Shown here: piece by piece, positions 1 through 12,336 of the stretch | Layout: the number at the start of each line of letters is the position of its first letter | Position numbering within the stretch: the stretch's first letter is position 1 | Assembly: GCA_021234155.1 (NCBI GenBank) | Contig: JAJEKV010000426.1 | Coordinates: forward strand, 126,001-190,000 | Reading direction: 5' to 3' | Length of the DNA: 64,000 bases | Source: Isoetes taiwanensis | Taxonomy: Eukaryota; Streptophyta; Lycopodiopsida; Isoetales; Isoetaceae | Position numbers and translations under genes: made by a program | The notes under the pieces: generated by a model | The model's input: only the letters and a program-made list of their open reading frames with translations | Database searches by the model: none | What the model was told of the DNA's origin: nothing

Positions 1-2283
1 GAAAATGTAATTCTCGGCCCTTGTCAATGGCTCCTATGACACAGCAAGCTTTCAAGCAGCATGTAAAGGTCACATCATTCGGACATATCTCACGCGCTTT
101 CATGTGCTCTAAGCATTTCAATGTTTCTAGACACCATCCCTTATCAACATATCCGTTAATTAATACATTCCATGACACAATGTTTTGGACCGGCAAGGTG
201 TCAAAGACTTTTTGTGCTTCTATGAGTGAGCCACATTTAGCATACATATCAACCAAAGTATTGCCGATCAAAGTGTTCCCTTCATACTTGTTATGCATAA
301 TCCCAATGTGCAGTTTTCGACCGTCCTCTATTGCCCCTATGCTCGCACAAGCTTTTAAGCTGCAAATATATGTGACATCATTTGGCAGTACGCCTTCAAA
401 TTGCATCTGCTGAAAACATTTCAATGTTTGATATTCATATCCATTACCAGCATAACCAGCAATTAAAGCATTCCATGATACAACGTTTCTAACTGGTAAC
501 TTATCAAAGATTTTTTCCGCATCTTCCAAACAGAAGTATTTTGCATACATATCGATTAAACTGCTGCCCACAAAAACATCTGTTTCAAAACCACTTTTCA
601 TAATCTCAGCATGCAACTCTCGACCCCAAAGGGCGGCCGTGACATTATCACAAGCCTTCAGACTACAGACGAAAGTGATGGCATCTGGCTGTACACCTTC
701 TGATTGCATTTCTTCAAAGCATTTCCATGAATCCTTACTGGATCCATTCTCCGAGATATCCAGAAATTAATGTGTTCCAGGTCACAACATTACTTAACTG
801 GCAGCTTGTCAAATACCTGTCGTGCCTCTAGAAGTGAGCCACATTTGGCATACATATCAACTAGACTGCTACCCATGAAAGGACAACCTTCCAAACCCTT
901 ACGTGCAATTTCCATGTGTATTTCCCTACCCTTATCTCTTGCACCTATGCTGCAACATGCATTCAAGCAACACACTAACGTGACTGAATTTGGAATTATG
1001 CCATCCAATTGCATCTGATCAAAGCACTCCAATGCCTTTTCACCAGATCCACTTTCAACATATGCTGCAATCAGTGCAGTCCAGCAAGCAACATCTCGGA
1101 CTGGAAGCCTGTCAAAAACCTGTTGTGCTTCAATGGCTGCGCCACATCTAGCATACATATCAATCAAAATACTACCAATAAAAATATCTTTCTCAAACCC
1201 TTTTTGAACGATTTCACTGTGCATTTCTCGGCCCCTGTTAATGGCTCCAACAGTGCCACATGCTTTCAAGCTGCAAACATATGTGATGGCATTAGAGGAC
1301 ACGCCCTCTTGTTGCATCTGTTCAAACCATCCAAGTGCCTTCATACCAAATCCATTGTCAGCATATCCTGCTATAAGTGTAGTCCAAGTCACAGTGTCCC
1401 GTACTGGCAGCTTGTCAAAGACTTGTTGTGCATGTCCAAGAGAGCCACATTTTGCATACATGTCTACTAATGCACTTCCAACAAAAGGATCTCGTTCAAA
1501 TCCGTGCTTCATGACATCCATACGGATTTGTTCACCTTTCTCCAAGTCCTTTGCCCTTGCACAAGCTTTGAGAAAAGTAGTAATGGTGTAGCTATTAGGG
1601 GGCACACCATCCTCCTGCATTTTGTAATAGAGGTTGAGGGCATGCTGCAGCTGTCCAGAAGCAATGTAACCCGATAAGAGAGACTTCCAGGAGTACTGAT
1701 TTCTCTCAAACAACCTGTTGAAAGCCTTTTGAGCATCAGCCACACTCCCACATTCCACAAACATGGGCACAATGTAGTTACCAATAATCGTATGGCCATC
1801 CAGTCCATTAATGCATACTTTCTCTTGAACAAGATTAGCGAGTTCCAAGTTCTTCTTTTTCCTGCTGTTTTGTAAGTTGCAGATGACATTCGCCAGGAAA
1901 GGCTGCTTAAGAACTTTGGTCCCCTCAAGAAAAATACTACTGCCCAGTTCCCTTTCCCAAATATTAAAAACACCCATTGCCGCTACCCATTTACCATTCG
2001 ATCGTGCTTCTTGGACTTCAGATAATTTTTTTTTCTACTTGAGAACTGAGAAAGTGTTAAGAAGTCTTTTTGAACTAAAAGGAAGATCCTCGAGATGTTT
2101 GCCATGACGAAGCACAAGTCGGCACTCAACATCTCTGAAATGAACAAGTAAATGGTGTCGACAATTCGACTTCATCAAGCCAACTCTATCAACTGTCATA
2201 ATACCTTGGACCTGCACATGCATAAGTTTACTGAAGAAATCATTTGGTAGAACCACACTAGAGTATCCATCCTGCTCAAGCAA
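1..2283 (-). pseudogene. PLS-type pentatricopeptide repeat (PPR) protein gene, broken and cut by the window edge
   Basis: PPR proteins bind organellar RNA in a sequence-specific way and act in editing, splicing or stabilisation. The longest open stretch (1977 down to 790) holds successive PPR motifs such as 'SALVDMYAKCG', 'ARQVFDKLPVRD' and 'WTTLIAGY'. Motifs continue without a stop from about 770 to the left edge ('SSLIDMYAK', 'NVVSWNALIAGY', 'GNTLVDMYAKCG'), but in another frame. Two one-base insertions explain this: one near 801 after 'DKLPVK', one near 760 inside 'GYSENGS'. Upstream of Met at 1977 the frame stays open to a TAG at 2035-2037 and then continues to 2283 as a possible N-terminus, so one nonsense codon separates it. 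With two frameshifts and a stop this looks like a pseudogene; assembly error is the alternative. The C-terminus (E/DYW region, if any) lies outside the window. Confidence 0.9.
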
Positions 2284-2504
2284 ACATTTTGTCTTGTGTC
2301 TAGCTCGAATTCACAAGGGAGCCATTCATCAAAGCATGATCTAATCTCATCAATTCATTGCAAACTACCAACTGTTGGGGAATGTAAAAAGAACACATTT
2401 ACGGCAAAAACCTTCGCATGGATACATCGCAATTGCAGGTTACATAATTAACACCTGCAGATTCTAATAAATGTAAAAGCCGGGCAGGCGCCCTGCTTCC
2501 ACCA

Positions 2505-2660
2505 CGGACGTGGGCATGTTATAGCCAGCCTTCAATGGCAAGAAATCCGTTGTCCACAAAAACGCCATCACAAAAACCTCGTGTAATTTTTTTTTTGGCG
2601 TGGCTATAACATGTCAAAGACACGGATATACCACGGATATGCTCATGGCTATAACATGAT
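2505..2660. repeat. Short inverted/direct repeat cluster (TGGCTATAACATG)
   Basis: The 13-mer TGGCTATAACATG occurs on the plus strand at 2601-2613 and 2646-2658 and inverted at 2514-2527. This could be the remnant of a small inverted-repeat transposon. No coding sequence is visible between 2284 and 2699. Confidence 0.4.
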
Positions 2661-2699
2661 AGCGCCCGATATATACACAACGCCTTTTTTCACACCATA

Positions 2700-3861
2700 T
2701 CTCTAATATATAATTGTAATATGGAGGATTAGGGGGCACCTTAGGGTTATTTAGGGCCAATTCAAAAGAAATTTAAGTAGGAACAGGTTCATTGCTCATG
2801 CTAGCCCTATTTGTGAGTCCTTTGATGCCAATGTTTCTAATTACTGGAGTCAATAAGGAGCATCAAAAGCAGAATCCAATTTCTGGTCTGTGCAGTGTAG
2901 TACTTAGAAAATCTTATTATTATGCATATATAGGTCTCCACGTATAAAAATGTGGAAATTAGCTAGATAGAAGTTGAACAATTGTTTGTGGCCATAAACT
3001 CCCTTGGTTTTCTGTACTGCCATTTCCTTCGTTAATATTAGAACTATGAGCATAAAATCTACGATCTGATTGTATGCCAGATGTCTTAAAATTGTGTGAA
3101 CAACCATGCGAAGAAATAGGCATTGTCCATTATGTTGATGACTAAACACTGTATTGACAAACAAATTCATTGAAGAAGGTAGTAAAGAGAAATTGGACGT
3201 AAGAAGAAGTTGTTGATAAACTGCCATTTCACAATTATTGTTTCATTGCCAGTTGAGGAAGATGTTTTACTACAATAATCTTTTGCAATCATGTTTTACA
3301 TCCCTTATAATTCTACAACTTATTTACAAGAAAGGAATGATTGGTTCTACATTTTTTTTTTTTAAAGGGTAATAGATCTATGGTTTATAACCACTGGAGG
3401 ATGAAATTTTTTCCATCTATAAGTTTGTTCCTATTAAGAAATGTGGTTGCAAGTTAAAGCTTAGAGCACCCCCTGCATTTAGAGCATCCATTCCCTATAT
3501 GCCTATGTACCTTTTCTTGGCACAATGTTTTAAACATGAAAAAAGCAGGCCCTAAATTTTAATATAAACATACATGTTGGGATGAAAGTTGTGCATGTAT
3601 CTTATAGACTTTTGAGGATGTTATCTTTATGATCATAAATAAAGTTGCACCTCATTATGGTGTAATTGCCAAGTTCGAAATAAAACTTATGCTCAGGGCA
3701 CCACTTAATTTATGCTCATATCTAAAAGTTTGAGGAAGTTGATCATGAGTCCATTCTTACCAATGTCAACATGCATTGTTGTTGAAGTTGCACATATGAA
3801 AGGCCGGGCAAAAACACATCCCAAAACATTAGCCCGGCAACGTCGGGCACCCGTTTACTAG
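2700..3861 (+). mobile_element. Short non-autonomous Helitron
   Basis: The 5' end starts TCTCTAATATATAA after an A (2699), as in plant Helitrons. The 3' end has a GC hairpin (GCCCG at 3832-3836 paired with CGGGC at 3844-3848), 13 bases later CTAG at 3858-3861, then a T. Insertion between A and T without target duplication fits the family. There is no Rep/helicase gene in its 1.16 kb, so it must move with help from elsewhere. The 3' end is strongly supported; the 5' end is a pattern match only. Confidence 0.7.
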
Positions 3862-3962
3862 TTTTTTTGCTTAGAGTTGGACAGGTGTAGGGTTTTAAAA
3901 TACTAAGTGAGGAAGTGGACGTTTAAGAATTTGACAGCTGGGAGTATGGTATTTTTGGAAAC

Positions 3963-4079
3963 TTCTAGAAGGAACAAGTTTGAAGTCTGGCGCAGGTTCC
4001 GGAAGGACCGGAGGCTGTTCCCGAAGGATCTGAGGCTGTTGTTCGAGAAGGTTCTGGAACGAGCAGTATACTATAAAAG
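3963..4079 (+). promoter_or_regulatory. Heat-shock promoter: clustered heat-shock elements plus TATA box
   Basis: Inverted TTCnnGAA units, the binding pattern of heat-shock factor trimers, occur at 3963-3970 (TTCTAGAA, followed by GGAAC), 3997-4004 (TTCCGGAA), 4018-4025 (TTCCCGAA) and as a double unit at 4042-4059 (TTCGAGAAGGTTCTGGAA). A TATA box, TATAAAAG, follows at 4072-4079. This spacing is textbook for a strong heat-inducible plant promoter. The transcript would start near 4105. A purine-rich leader follows, with a possible splice donor (GAG|GGTAAAG) near 4215, but I recognise no heat-shock protein downstream. It lies just after the Helitron at 2700-3861. Confidence 0.75.
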
Positions 4080-4666
4080 AGCGAGAGCGGATATTTTGAA
4101 CTCAGTTTGACGCAGCATGCATGTGCCGACGATGAACTGCGACTTCTGGAAAAGTTTCTGGCGGAGACTTCGGCGCTGGGAAGAATCAACAGAATCGAAT
4201 CTTGCTCTTTTGAGGGTAAAGTTTCGCAAATATTTGTGTTTCAATGTTGTTCCGAGCGATTTGTCTTTCAGTCCTTCTACGTTTAATTCCAGTTTTAGTT
4301 GAATCAATCTACATTTTTTCATTTGGGTTTCTTAGGTTCCAGGATGTTGCCGGCCATGGATTCTTGCCATCCATTTGAGACACTGATTCTGGTCGAACCC
4401 TGGGATTGTTAAACTAATCGGAACCCACATGATTCCGCCAATGTTTTACTGATAAGTTCCCTAATCTATTCAAATCAGGGCTTTTATTAATGTCAGATCA
4501 TAAATCTACAAATTGTTACTCTGACCAGACTATGATTATCTCTCTTCCTCAGACCCACACAGTAATCGGAAACACACACTAAAAAAAGAAACACAGATTC
4601 TAAACAACAGTAGTCCTGCTGTTTAAAACGACTGACGTGTTGAACTTGCAGCACAGGAGGAGGAAA

Positions 4667-6640
4667 AAACATACCATTATAGTCGATTTCGCATACAGGA
4701 GGCAAGGGCCATGTTTGGTAAAATGAGCATAGAGATAATACTGCCGATTTTGCATACAGGAGGCAAGGGCCAATACTGGATTCGTAAGTAATGCTTTATG
4801 CTGGATATGGCAATATTCTCAATGCAGGAATCTAAAAGCATGGTTGCCTTAGTAAATTTTTCCATGTCTGGCATTGGGCATCATAAATCTTCGGACAAAC
4901 AGTGCTTCTAGGAATTTCAGAGAAGGTAGACTGATTGACCTTATATTTTTAGGAGACTGGTAGTGAACATATTCTTCTGCAAATATTACCTCCAGCCAAC
5001 AGGTTTGCTCTATTATATTCTTTTCTGTAATATTGTTTATCGAATGGATTTTTGCGTTCTTGGACTTTGATTGTAGCTTGGTATTTTCAATTGCCCTTTT
5101 GGATTGCAGACGCTTCTATTCATGCCAGACCGGGGTTTGTATGCCATAAAAAAACTACAGAATGTCTTTATTTTATCAATTGTCAATTATAGAATACCAA
5201 ATACACGTCAGTTACATTACAGAATGTATTTAAAGACACAATGGTAAGGACCTTGGAGAGTTATAATATTTAGGATGTTAAACTCATTTCCATGGCATTA
5301 CAATACATGGCCTTCTGAAGAAATAAGCTACAATTGGAATCGTGGATGAGGTATTGCTCCCCATTTTTGCTATATATCCAGATATCCTTTTTTTAGAGAT
5401 CCATTTTTGGGCAACATCTTTCAGCACAAAAAATGAAAACCAAGAGAACTTGCAAATATATATATAACAACTGGCATAACATCAATTAGCCTGGAAGCAG
5501 TCATTTTAGATCATAACTTTTAAAGCAATTAGCCTGAAAGCAGCTATAATCTAAAGCAATTAGCCTGAAAGCAGTCATTTTAGATTATAACTTTCAAGGC
5601 AAACTCTGACAAACCTGGTATCAGGATGAAAACACCATAGCATATCCAACAGTTAGCAGAATGGAAATGCCTCCTCTTCTTCCTCTTCAGTTAAGGGGCC
5701 TTGATAGCATATCTAACTTTTAGCAGAATGGAAATCCCTCCTTTTCTTCCTCTTCAGTTAAGGGGCCTTGCTTGATGCTGGCTGTGATGTTTTCATTCAA
5801 TCAGTCTATGCTGCTTGAACCCGTGTTGTCATATGGTGGCCGAAATTGGATAGTCTCTCTAAAAAGACCTTATGGGACTGTATCAAAGACTACTTTCTAA
5901 GTAATTCAGTCTATGCTGCTTGAACCCATGTTGTCATATGGCGGCTGAAATTGGATAGTCTTTCTAAAAAGACCTTCTGGGACTGTATCAAAGACAGAAC
6001 TTCAGATTCTTGATGGTAAAGGATTTGTGTTTAATGTGCTATTTTCTTTTATGTGTATAAACTAACTGTGTTCATGGCCCTCGCATATAGTAGGTTGGAC
6101 ATGATTAAGAATCACAAGAATGTAAGAGCTTAAGAATCACAAGAATGTAAGAGAAGCACAAAGAAGAATTGCAATGTAAGGGCAGCGCAGATAATCATGC
6201 TCCACACTGGAATATTGTAACGATTATAATTTCCAGTTTCTTATATAATATTTTAATTTTAATTTGAAATACATGTCTTTAGGTTGGTAGTCTTATTCAC
6301 CATTAACTCTATATTGTTGACAACATCTTTATGGGTTGATCTCGTAGATGTTAATAAAGTAAATCAATGGTAACTCAAAATATAATTTTGCCTTGCTATT
6401 ATAATTCTACAATTCTCCGAAAAGTGAGACTTTATGAACAATCATTGCTTCATTAAAAAACAAAAGCTAGTGGCGGCGACAGCCGCCGCTGATAAATTCT
6501 TGTACAATATAAGACACCATTTATTAGTGCATGGCTAAAAATTGAGACACACAAGTTTAAACTTGCTTTTCCATTGCATGGTAGTCATAAAAGTTTAAAC
6601 ATGCTTTTCCATTGCATGCTAGTCATAAAATATGACACCA
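4667..6640. repeat. Series of short tandem duplications
   Basis: Six different local duplications lie one after another in non-coding DNA. They are: 'gcatacaggaggcaagggcca' near 4690 and 4754; three copies of 'caattagcctgaaagcag' between 5484 and 5575; a unit of about 66 bp ending 'cagttaaggggccttg' near 5645-5765; a unit of about 110 bp starting 'cagtctatgctgcttgaac' near 5800-5995; 'agaatcacaagaatgtaaga' near 6108-6155; and 'gcttttccattgcatg' near 6560-6625. Copies within a unit differ by a few bases. No gene is visible in this stretch. Confidence 0.75.
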
Positions 6641-6726
6641 TTCAAATCCTAGTGGAAAACTATGAAAAATTATTTTAGTTATATATTCATTATAAGACAC
6701 GTCTTATTTTTAGTTATATATTCAAA

Positions 6727-6755
6727 CTAGTAACAGGTGCCTGACGTTGCCGGGC
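6727..6755 (-). mobile_element. 3' terminus of a minus-strand Helitron
   Basis: Read on the minus strand, a hairpin (arms at 6751-6755 and 6739-6743) is followed 11 bases later by CTAG ending at 6727 and then T. Hairpin and spacer closely match the Helitron end at 3832-3861, so it is the same family in opposite orientation. The element body would extend to the right. I could not identify its 5' TC end before the transposon at 8318. Confidence 0.6.
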
Positions 6756-7080
6756 ATAAATACGGCTATATTGTAAATTGCTATGAAGTTGGAGACGTGT
6801 GTAAAGACCTTGCTAAAATTTGAAATAATAAAAATGAGAGAAGGGAGTGATGTTAGATTGTATCACTTAGAGATTAGTGTACTCTACATTCTGCAAAGTT
6901 TCATGGAGTATCAGTTGAATGAGCGGAATAATGGAGAAGGTGGCAGAGTTCGAAAAATATTTGAGGTACAACCAGAACATTTGCCGATGTATGTTAGTGT
7001 ATACCAGATTTCCCTTATAGTAAAGCTCCAAAATACCGGATTTTATATATAAACTTTATTTTTGCTACCAATTTTTTCCC

Positions 7081-7157
7081 GGGATCGAAAAGCGCCAACC
7101 GTAAAATAAGAACTTCAACCGGCAATCCTCGAGCCTAAACCCCACTTTTTCGATCCC
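7081..7157. repeat. 77-bp inverted-repeat element
   Basis: GGGATCGAAAA at 7081-7091 is matched by TTTTTCGATCCC at 7146-7157, enclosing about 54 bp. It could be a tiny MITE or a solo hairpin. Apart from this and a short unrecognised 89-codon ORF (6783-7052), I see nothing in 6760-8317. Confidence 0.45.
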
Positions 7158-8317
7158 TGGAAGGTGGTCATTAGAAATCAATTTCTATTGTCAAAGATAG
7201 AATTTTCATGGAAGAGGAATATTTTTGTTTATGGGGCATTCATTGGGATATTTAAGGACTCGGTACTCAAAGATTGGCATTGACATCCATATATTTGAGT
7301 TTTTCACATTCCATCCTATGCCAAAATTGTAAAAAAAGCCACTAAGAGCATCATTTTTATAGGATGAGTTTGCAAGATAGATTCTCATAGTTAAAACTTT
7401 TTGGTAAGCATTAAAGTTACTGGTAAGGTCTTATGAGAGTTGTGCATCAAACAGAGAAGGGTAGAAAATGTTTGCCACGGAAGCTTGAAAAAGAGGATCA
7501 TGCTAACTTGTAGAGATTACATAAAGAGATAAGAGCATATGTGTCACTTATGGTAGTGATGTTGCACCAGCCCAAATGGCCAGTACGATGACTATTGGCT
7601 TTGTCGGGCTTTCAAGGTGACGATTTCGATCTGAAGTTATTTAGATGGGATGATGTTGCAAATGTCTACCATGTCAGTAGTCCATATTAGAGACGGTTTA
7701 TAGGCTTAGGCTTACGTTTTTATGTCGTACTACTCAATTTAGTTTGTTCAATATAGCGCCAGCTGTTTGTAGATCATTTTTCTTTGGGAGATACAGCTCA
7801 TTCTCAATAATTTTTTTGCTATTATTGGAATGAATAATATTGGAATGAACAATGTATGTGTATACCCACTCTTTTGTGAACATATACTGATTGTATATGT
7901 GTTACACAATAGTATAAAGGGTAACATATTTTAGAAAACTCTATAGATATTATTCAAGTCACTTGTTTGCCAATGAGTGAAATACAAAAAGTATGAGGAA
8001 GAATAACCTTGCCCCCGTAGAATTCTAATGCACTAATAAACAATGGCAGAGATGGTAAACTACATATCACGGTGTTGATTTGGAAGTGCTAAAGAATGTG
8101 GTAATATCTACAATATCATTAGTAACACAAAAACTATGAGGAAGCATAACCTTGCCGTTCGTGGATTCTAATGCCCTGATAAACAATGCAATGGTGCTGA
8201 TTAGATTAGAAGTGCTCTAATTCATCTACCTCAATAATGCACAACTACTCAATAAACTGCTTCCATTTCACAAAGCTTGGATATAACTTTGCATCCTTTG
8301 TCACAATTGATATTAAA

Positions 8318-8340
8318 GGGTCCTCGCACGCTACGGGTGG
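8318..8340 (+). repeat. Left terminal inverted repeat of the large DNA transposon
   Basis: It begins GGGTCCTCGCACGCTACGG directly after the flanking TAAA. It pairs with 26609-26631. Confidence 0.75.
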
Positions 8341-8512
8341 CATAAATGACGCCATAGCCCTAAACAATAGCGCTAATTAAGGGGGTTTAACTGAATTTTT
8401 AAATTTTTTTTAGCACTAAATCCCGCCCATGGGATCCTAAACCGTCGAACCTTTCCCCCTTTCCTACTTTCTTGGAGTTTCTTGGATCGGATTCAGAAAC
8501 ATAGCTGCTCCC

Positions 8513-8840
8513 CATCGAGATCCCCGTACTCTGCCTGGTTAACTGGCCGGATCAAAATTGTTGTGGATCAGATGCTCCCCACAGAGTAATTATCGAAAAC
8601 CATTATCCGTACCATTCTAAACAATTGCGGTCATTAGATTCAACAAAATCCCCAATCGAGATCCCATTTCCTGCTTGGTTAATTGGCCGAGTAAATTGTT
8701 GTGATCTTTGCTTCCGGCCAGTAATTATCGAATTGGGTTATTTGTACCATTCTAAACAATCGATTGCCAGACAATCGAGATCCCATTACTCTGCTTTGTA
8801 AAGAGCTCGGATCAAATTGCTCATCTGAACAATTTCCCAG
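8513..8840 (+). repeat. Three imperfect tandem copies in the left arm of the large transposon
   Basis: A unit of about 110-140 bp recurs from about 8513, 8651 and 8775. Shared stretches are 'atcgagatccc', 'ctgcttggttaa', 'ggccggatcaaattgttgtg', 'cagtaattatcga' and 'taccattctaaacaat'. The third copy is partial. It lies just inside the terminus and could be a regulatory or transposase-binding tandem. Confidence 0.6.
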
Positions 8841-9029
8841 ACTCAAGAAAAGTTGTTTTAGTGGTAAGCATCTAATCTTTGTTGACAAATCTTTGGGAAT
8901 GGTAAATAATGTGGAAATGGTTTCATTCTATTATATTTCATGCTTCTATATTGAAGACAAAGATTAATGTAGCAGGTGTGGAGGATTGCATTCCAGGTGT
9001 GGAGAACTTTTTGGGCTTGGTATCAGTGG

Positions 9030-9520
9030 AAAGTACAGCTTAGTAATGTTTGGTCGTGCAAGTTCAGTAAGTTGATGCTAACGAGTTTAGCATTTGGTAC
9101 TATGTTTGCAAACAATTAGTTAGCAAATTATGCTAACATGTTATATTGGTACTACGTTTCGCAGGCAGTACTTGCTAGTTAGTATGTGTTGTGTACCCGA
9201 GTTACTTAGTGATTTTGTGCTATGTTTGCAGGCAACATTTGCTAAGTAGCATGTTACATTAAGAACGCGAATTTTGTGCTACACTTGCAGGCTCAAATTG
9301 TTATTAGCGGTGGTTGCTAAGAAGATGAAGTTCAGTGCTAAGTTGGAAAGAGTTAGCTGCTATTTAGCATGACATGCTAAGCGTTTGCTAATTTGCAGAC
9401 AGTAGGCCCAAGGTAATTGGTGTTCGTGACAATTAGTAATTATTTGGAAAAAGTAGCAGTTCATTGCTAAGCTCTTAGAGTTAGTACTATTCAGGATACT
9501 TAGTGCTATGATTTGGATTG
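9030..9520. repeat. Left subterminal array of GCTAA/TTAGC motifs
   Basis: GCTAA, its complement TTAGC, and close variants (TTAGT, GCTAG) occur more than fifteen times in about 500 bp, far above the surroundings. A matching array lies at 25255-25720 near the other end. Paired subterminal arrays of short motifs are typical transposase-binding regions in large DNA transposons. Confidence 0.6.
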
Positions 9521-9590
9521 GTTTAGTTTTTTGCAGACACAATGAAGAACTTCCAGTGATATATAATTTCAAAGCTGGTGCAGGGATAGA

Positions 9591-11925
9591 ATGGCAACAA
9601 AGAAAACTCAACCTAAAGTGACCATAGACGAAGAGGAAGCAAGGAGGATATTTGACACATCTGTGTTGCCTTCTGAGGGCATGACCTCTTCAGATGTAAG
9701 AAAGGCAGACGTGGCTGAAGATGAGATAAGCAAAATATTTGGCTGTGTAAAACTGGTGGGTACCAAGCAAATTTATAAGTCTAGTCGAATGAATCCAGTA
9801 TTTGTGGATCAGTTTATGAACATCTACAGAAGATGTTACCAAAGAACTGATGTTTGTGTTGGAGAGATTGGGAAGTTTTTTGCACGGGCATTCACTTTGC
9901 ATGTGAGAGGACAAAAGATTAACTGGCAGTCATTTGTGGTTAAAACGAAGAAAAGTGTTACAGCTAAGGTTGAGAAAGAAGATGAGTATGAGCCCTCATT
10001 TCCTCATACAAACGTTGTTGGTTGTGTAGTGGACTATTCTGTCATCAACTCCTTGATTGCTGGCTATTAGATAAGCAGAAGGATGACTTTTATATTAGAG
10101 TTAAAAGTGCAGCCAATGAAATGAAGGAAAAAAGAAAGTTGTGGAAGAAGTGCAGGTACGAGGTGGATGCTGCAAAACAACAAATTGAAGCAGTAAAGGC
10201 CAGGTGTGAGCACTCCAGTGTCATTACATTCCTGTCGTCAATGCTGGTTTCCAAGGAAAAGAAACTTTTGGAGGCGACAACAGCATACAAGAGTATGGAG
10301 GAAATTCACAAAGGGGTAATTGCTAATGACCTTTGCAATTACATAGTGCTCAATAATTATTCTTTCTGGTTCATCATTTTATTTATTTTTAAACAGGCAA
10401 AAGACGACGAACATAGACTCCAACCAAGGCTAGAGAAGTTGAATGAAATAGCTTCATCTCTAAATAAGATGTCTGGACTGCAACTCAACCTTCCATTTTT
10501 GGAACATCCAACATTCTCTACCGTAGCATTTGCAAAATTACAAAGTTGTTATTTCGTACATATGCCTATGACCCACCTTTGTGTCTCGACCATTGTTGCA
10601 CATTGCATGCAGTTTTCATCCAATTTGCGCTTACATATGTTTCTCAAAGAGATCAACTTGTCCCTCTTGTGAGAGCGGATGCCTCATAATTGGTTCAGTC
10701 CATTGGACTTCCATGTAGATCCAAGACCGGATTCTCGCTCCCAATTATAGTGTGCAAAGGTCCATTGAATGCACTCAAGATCCATCATTAAGCACACCTC
10801 ACGACTTGGAGGAGCTCGATATAATTATGCAATCCATTGAAGATTGCACTTTATTATCTTCCACAAGCCCAAACTTGAAGAGAGACAATGCTGAACAAAG
10901 TAATAGTTGTAAAAGACTGAAAAGTAAGTTATTCTTGTGAAGTATAACTACTTTGGATTTCTCTTCTATAAGTAATTATTTAGTTTGATAATTTGAATGA
11001 TGCAGGCTCAAGTTTGGATATTTCAAACTCTATAGTTGACATTTCTAACAAAATTGAAGACAATGCTGTGCAAGTAATAGATGAAGAATGTGAAGCAGTG
11101 TTGAAGAATGTAGATGGTTATGTTTCCAATTTGGACAAAGGTGCTGATATTGTGTGGAGAAGACAATCACAGAGGAAGAAACTGATTTGGCATCAGTTGG
11201 AGAATCTCCTTCTAAGAATAATTCCAAGCAGGTTTCCTCCAACAAACGAGCTCCATCCAAATCAATAACTAAGAAACTAAGGTGATTCTAGTGTGTTTCT
11301 TTCTGCCTGTTGTACTGATATAATTTCTCTAATAGTTGTCATTGCACAGTGCTAGTGTTGTTGGCAAGAAGCTTTTGGTTATTGAGCCAGAAGATTTCCT
11401 GTACAAGGTTTTCAAAAAGGCTGAAGCAGTACCTGATGTGGTGGAAGGTGTCCAACTTTATCCATCAAGAAAAGAGGTTCTTCTTTGTCGGTCGAGCGCA
11501 AAGGCGGTTCATGCAATTCGTCACCGAACATTTTGCTGTTGGTATATGGTCTTCCAATCACTCAGTGATTAGCTGCCTGAGGTCTTTCATGCCTCAGTCC
11601 TTAGTGGATAAGTTTCTTTTCAAATGGATCTCACAAAAGTTTATGAGAAATGTCCAGAATTTAGCATGAGGACAACTTTACTGATTGATCCTTACAGGTA
11701 CGTGAATTTTAAGAATAATGCAGATTCCTGCATCACACCAAGGTCCTTCGTGCCTGACATAAATGACGGTGATTACCTGTTGAAGACTATGGTACCTACT
11801 TGGAGAAGCTAATAACAGAAGTGAACGTAATTGCTTATGTACAGAGGTCTGTGCATTTTCGAAATCAGTATGACGAGAAAAACATAAAAGTGTTGGAGGT
11901 ACTAAAGACCATGGACTTGTCCTAA
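9591..11925 (+). pseudogene. Spliced gene ending in a degenerate FCP1/NIF-like HAD phosphatase domain
   Basis: The first exon starts ATG at 9591 (MATKKTQPKVTIDEEEARRI) and gives about 150 residues I do not recognise. It is followed by a coiled-coil-like exon (about 10080-10315, donor GTAATT; next acceptor ACAG at 10396), then low-complexity exons near 10740-10922 and 11006-11275. From 11349 the protein resembles plant NLI-interacting-factor/FCP1-type HAD phosphatases: 'GKKLLVIEPEDFL' sits where the catalytic DLxGLL loop is expected, then 'RRFMQFVTEHFAVGIWSS', 'DKFLFKW', and 'TLLIDPYRY' with a tail near 'YLEKLITEVNVIAYV'. The catalytic aspartates of the first motif are absent, and the reading frame changes near 11470, so enzyme activity is unlikely. 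It lies inside the large transposon, so it is either a captured host gene or a transposon-borne gene. Confidence 0.6.
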
Positions 11926-12090
11926 ACTGTTGTATGCTTTTTTAATATTAGATCCCTTTTTGGGTTGCCCCTAGGGGGGCAAACCCTTGTTTACTTGGGT
12001 TTGTGGCATATCCTAGGTATATGCTGAAATATACCTAGAATATGCTGGTGACTGCTCCAAACCCTTAGTTGGCTGTAAACTCTCGGTCTT

Positions 12091-12336
12091 GTGCGTTCTG
12101 GATCAAGCACGTTCCAACCGGGTAACTGGCAAGGCAGACCATCTTCTGAAACAAAACTAGAGCTCAGTTCTGATAGTAAGGAATGCAGGGCAAAATATGA
12201 TGCATATTCTAAGCTTCAAGCCGTCCATAAACTTTGCAATCGGTTTGCCTTTGAATTTGTGGTTATGGCGGAATCAGGGCCGAATTATTTCTTCTTCTCA
12301 CTCACCTTTTCCACGACGGAGCAGGGCAAGGTTTAA
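12091..12336 (+). pseudogene. Exon-like fragment, function uncertain
   Basis: An 81-codon ORF contains 'AKYDAYSKLQA' followed by 'EFVVMAESGPN'. This faintly recalls the start of the GTPase domain of plant dynamin-related proteins (DRP5 type), but no GxxxxGKS loop follows. It may be another captured exon in the transposon. The identification is weak. Confidence 0.2.

Noticed and set aside
4667-6640. Repeats as a CRISPR-like array
   Set aside because: The units differ from one another and are not separated by regular spacers; this is plant nuclear DNA.
7039-7052. TTTATATATAA as the 5' end of the minus-strand Helitron starting at 6727
   Set aside because: It lacks the TC start preceded by A in the right orientation, and a 320-bp element could not be supported by any second copy.
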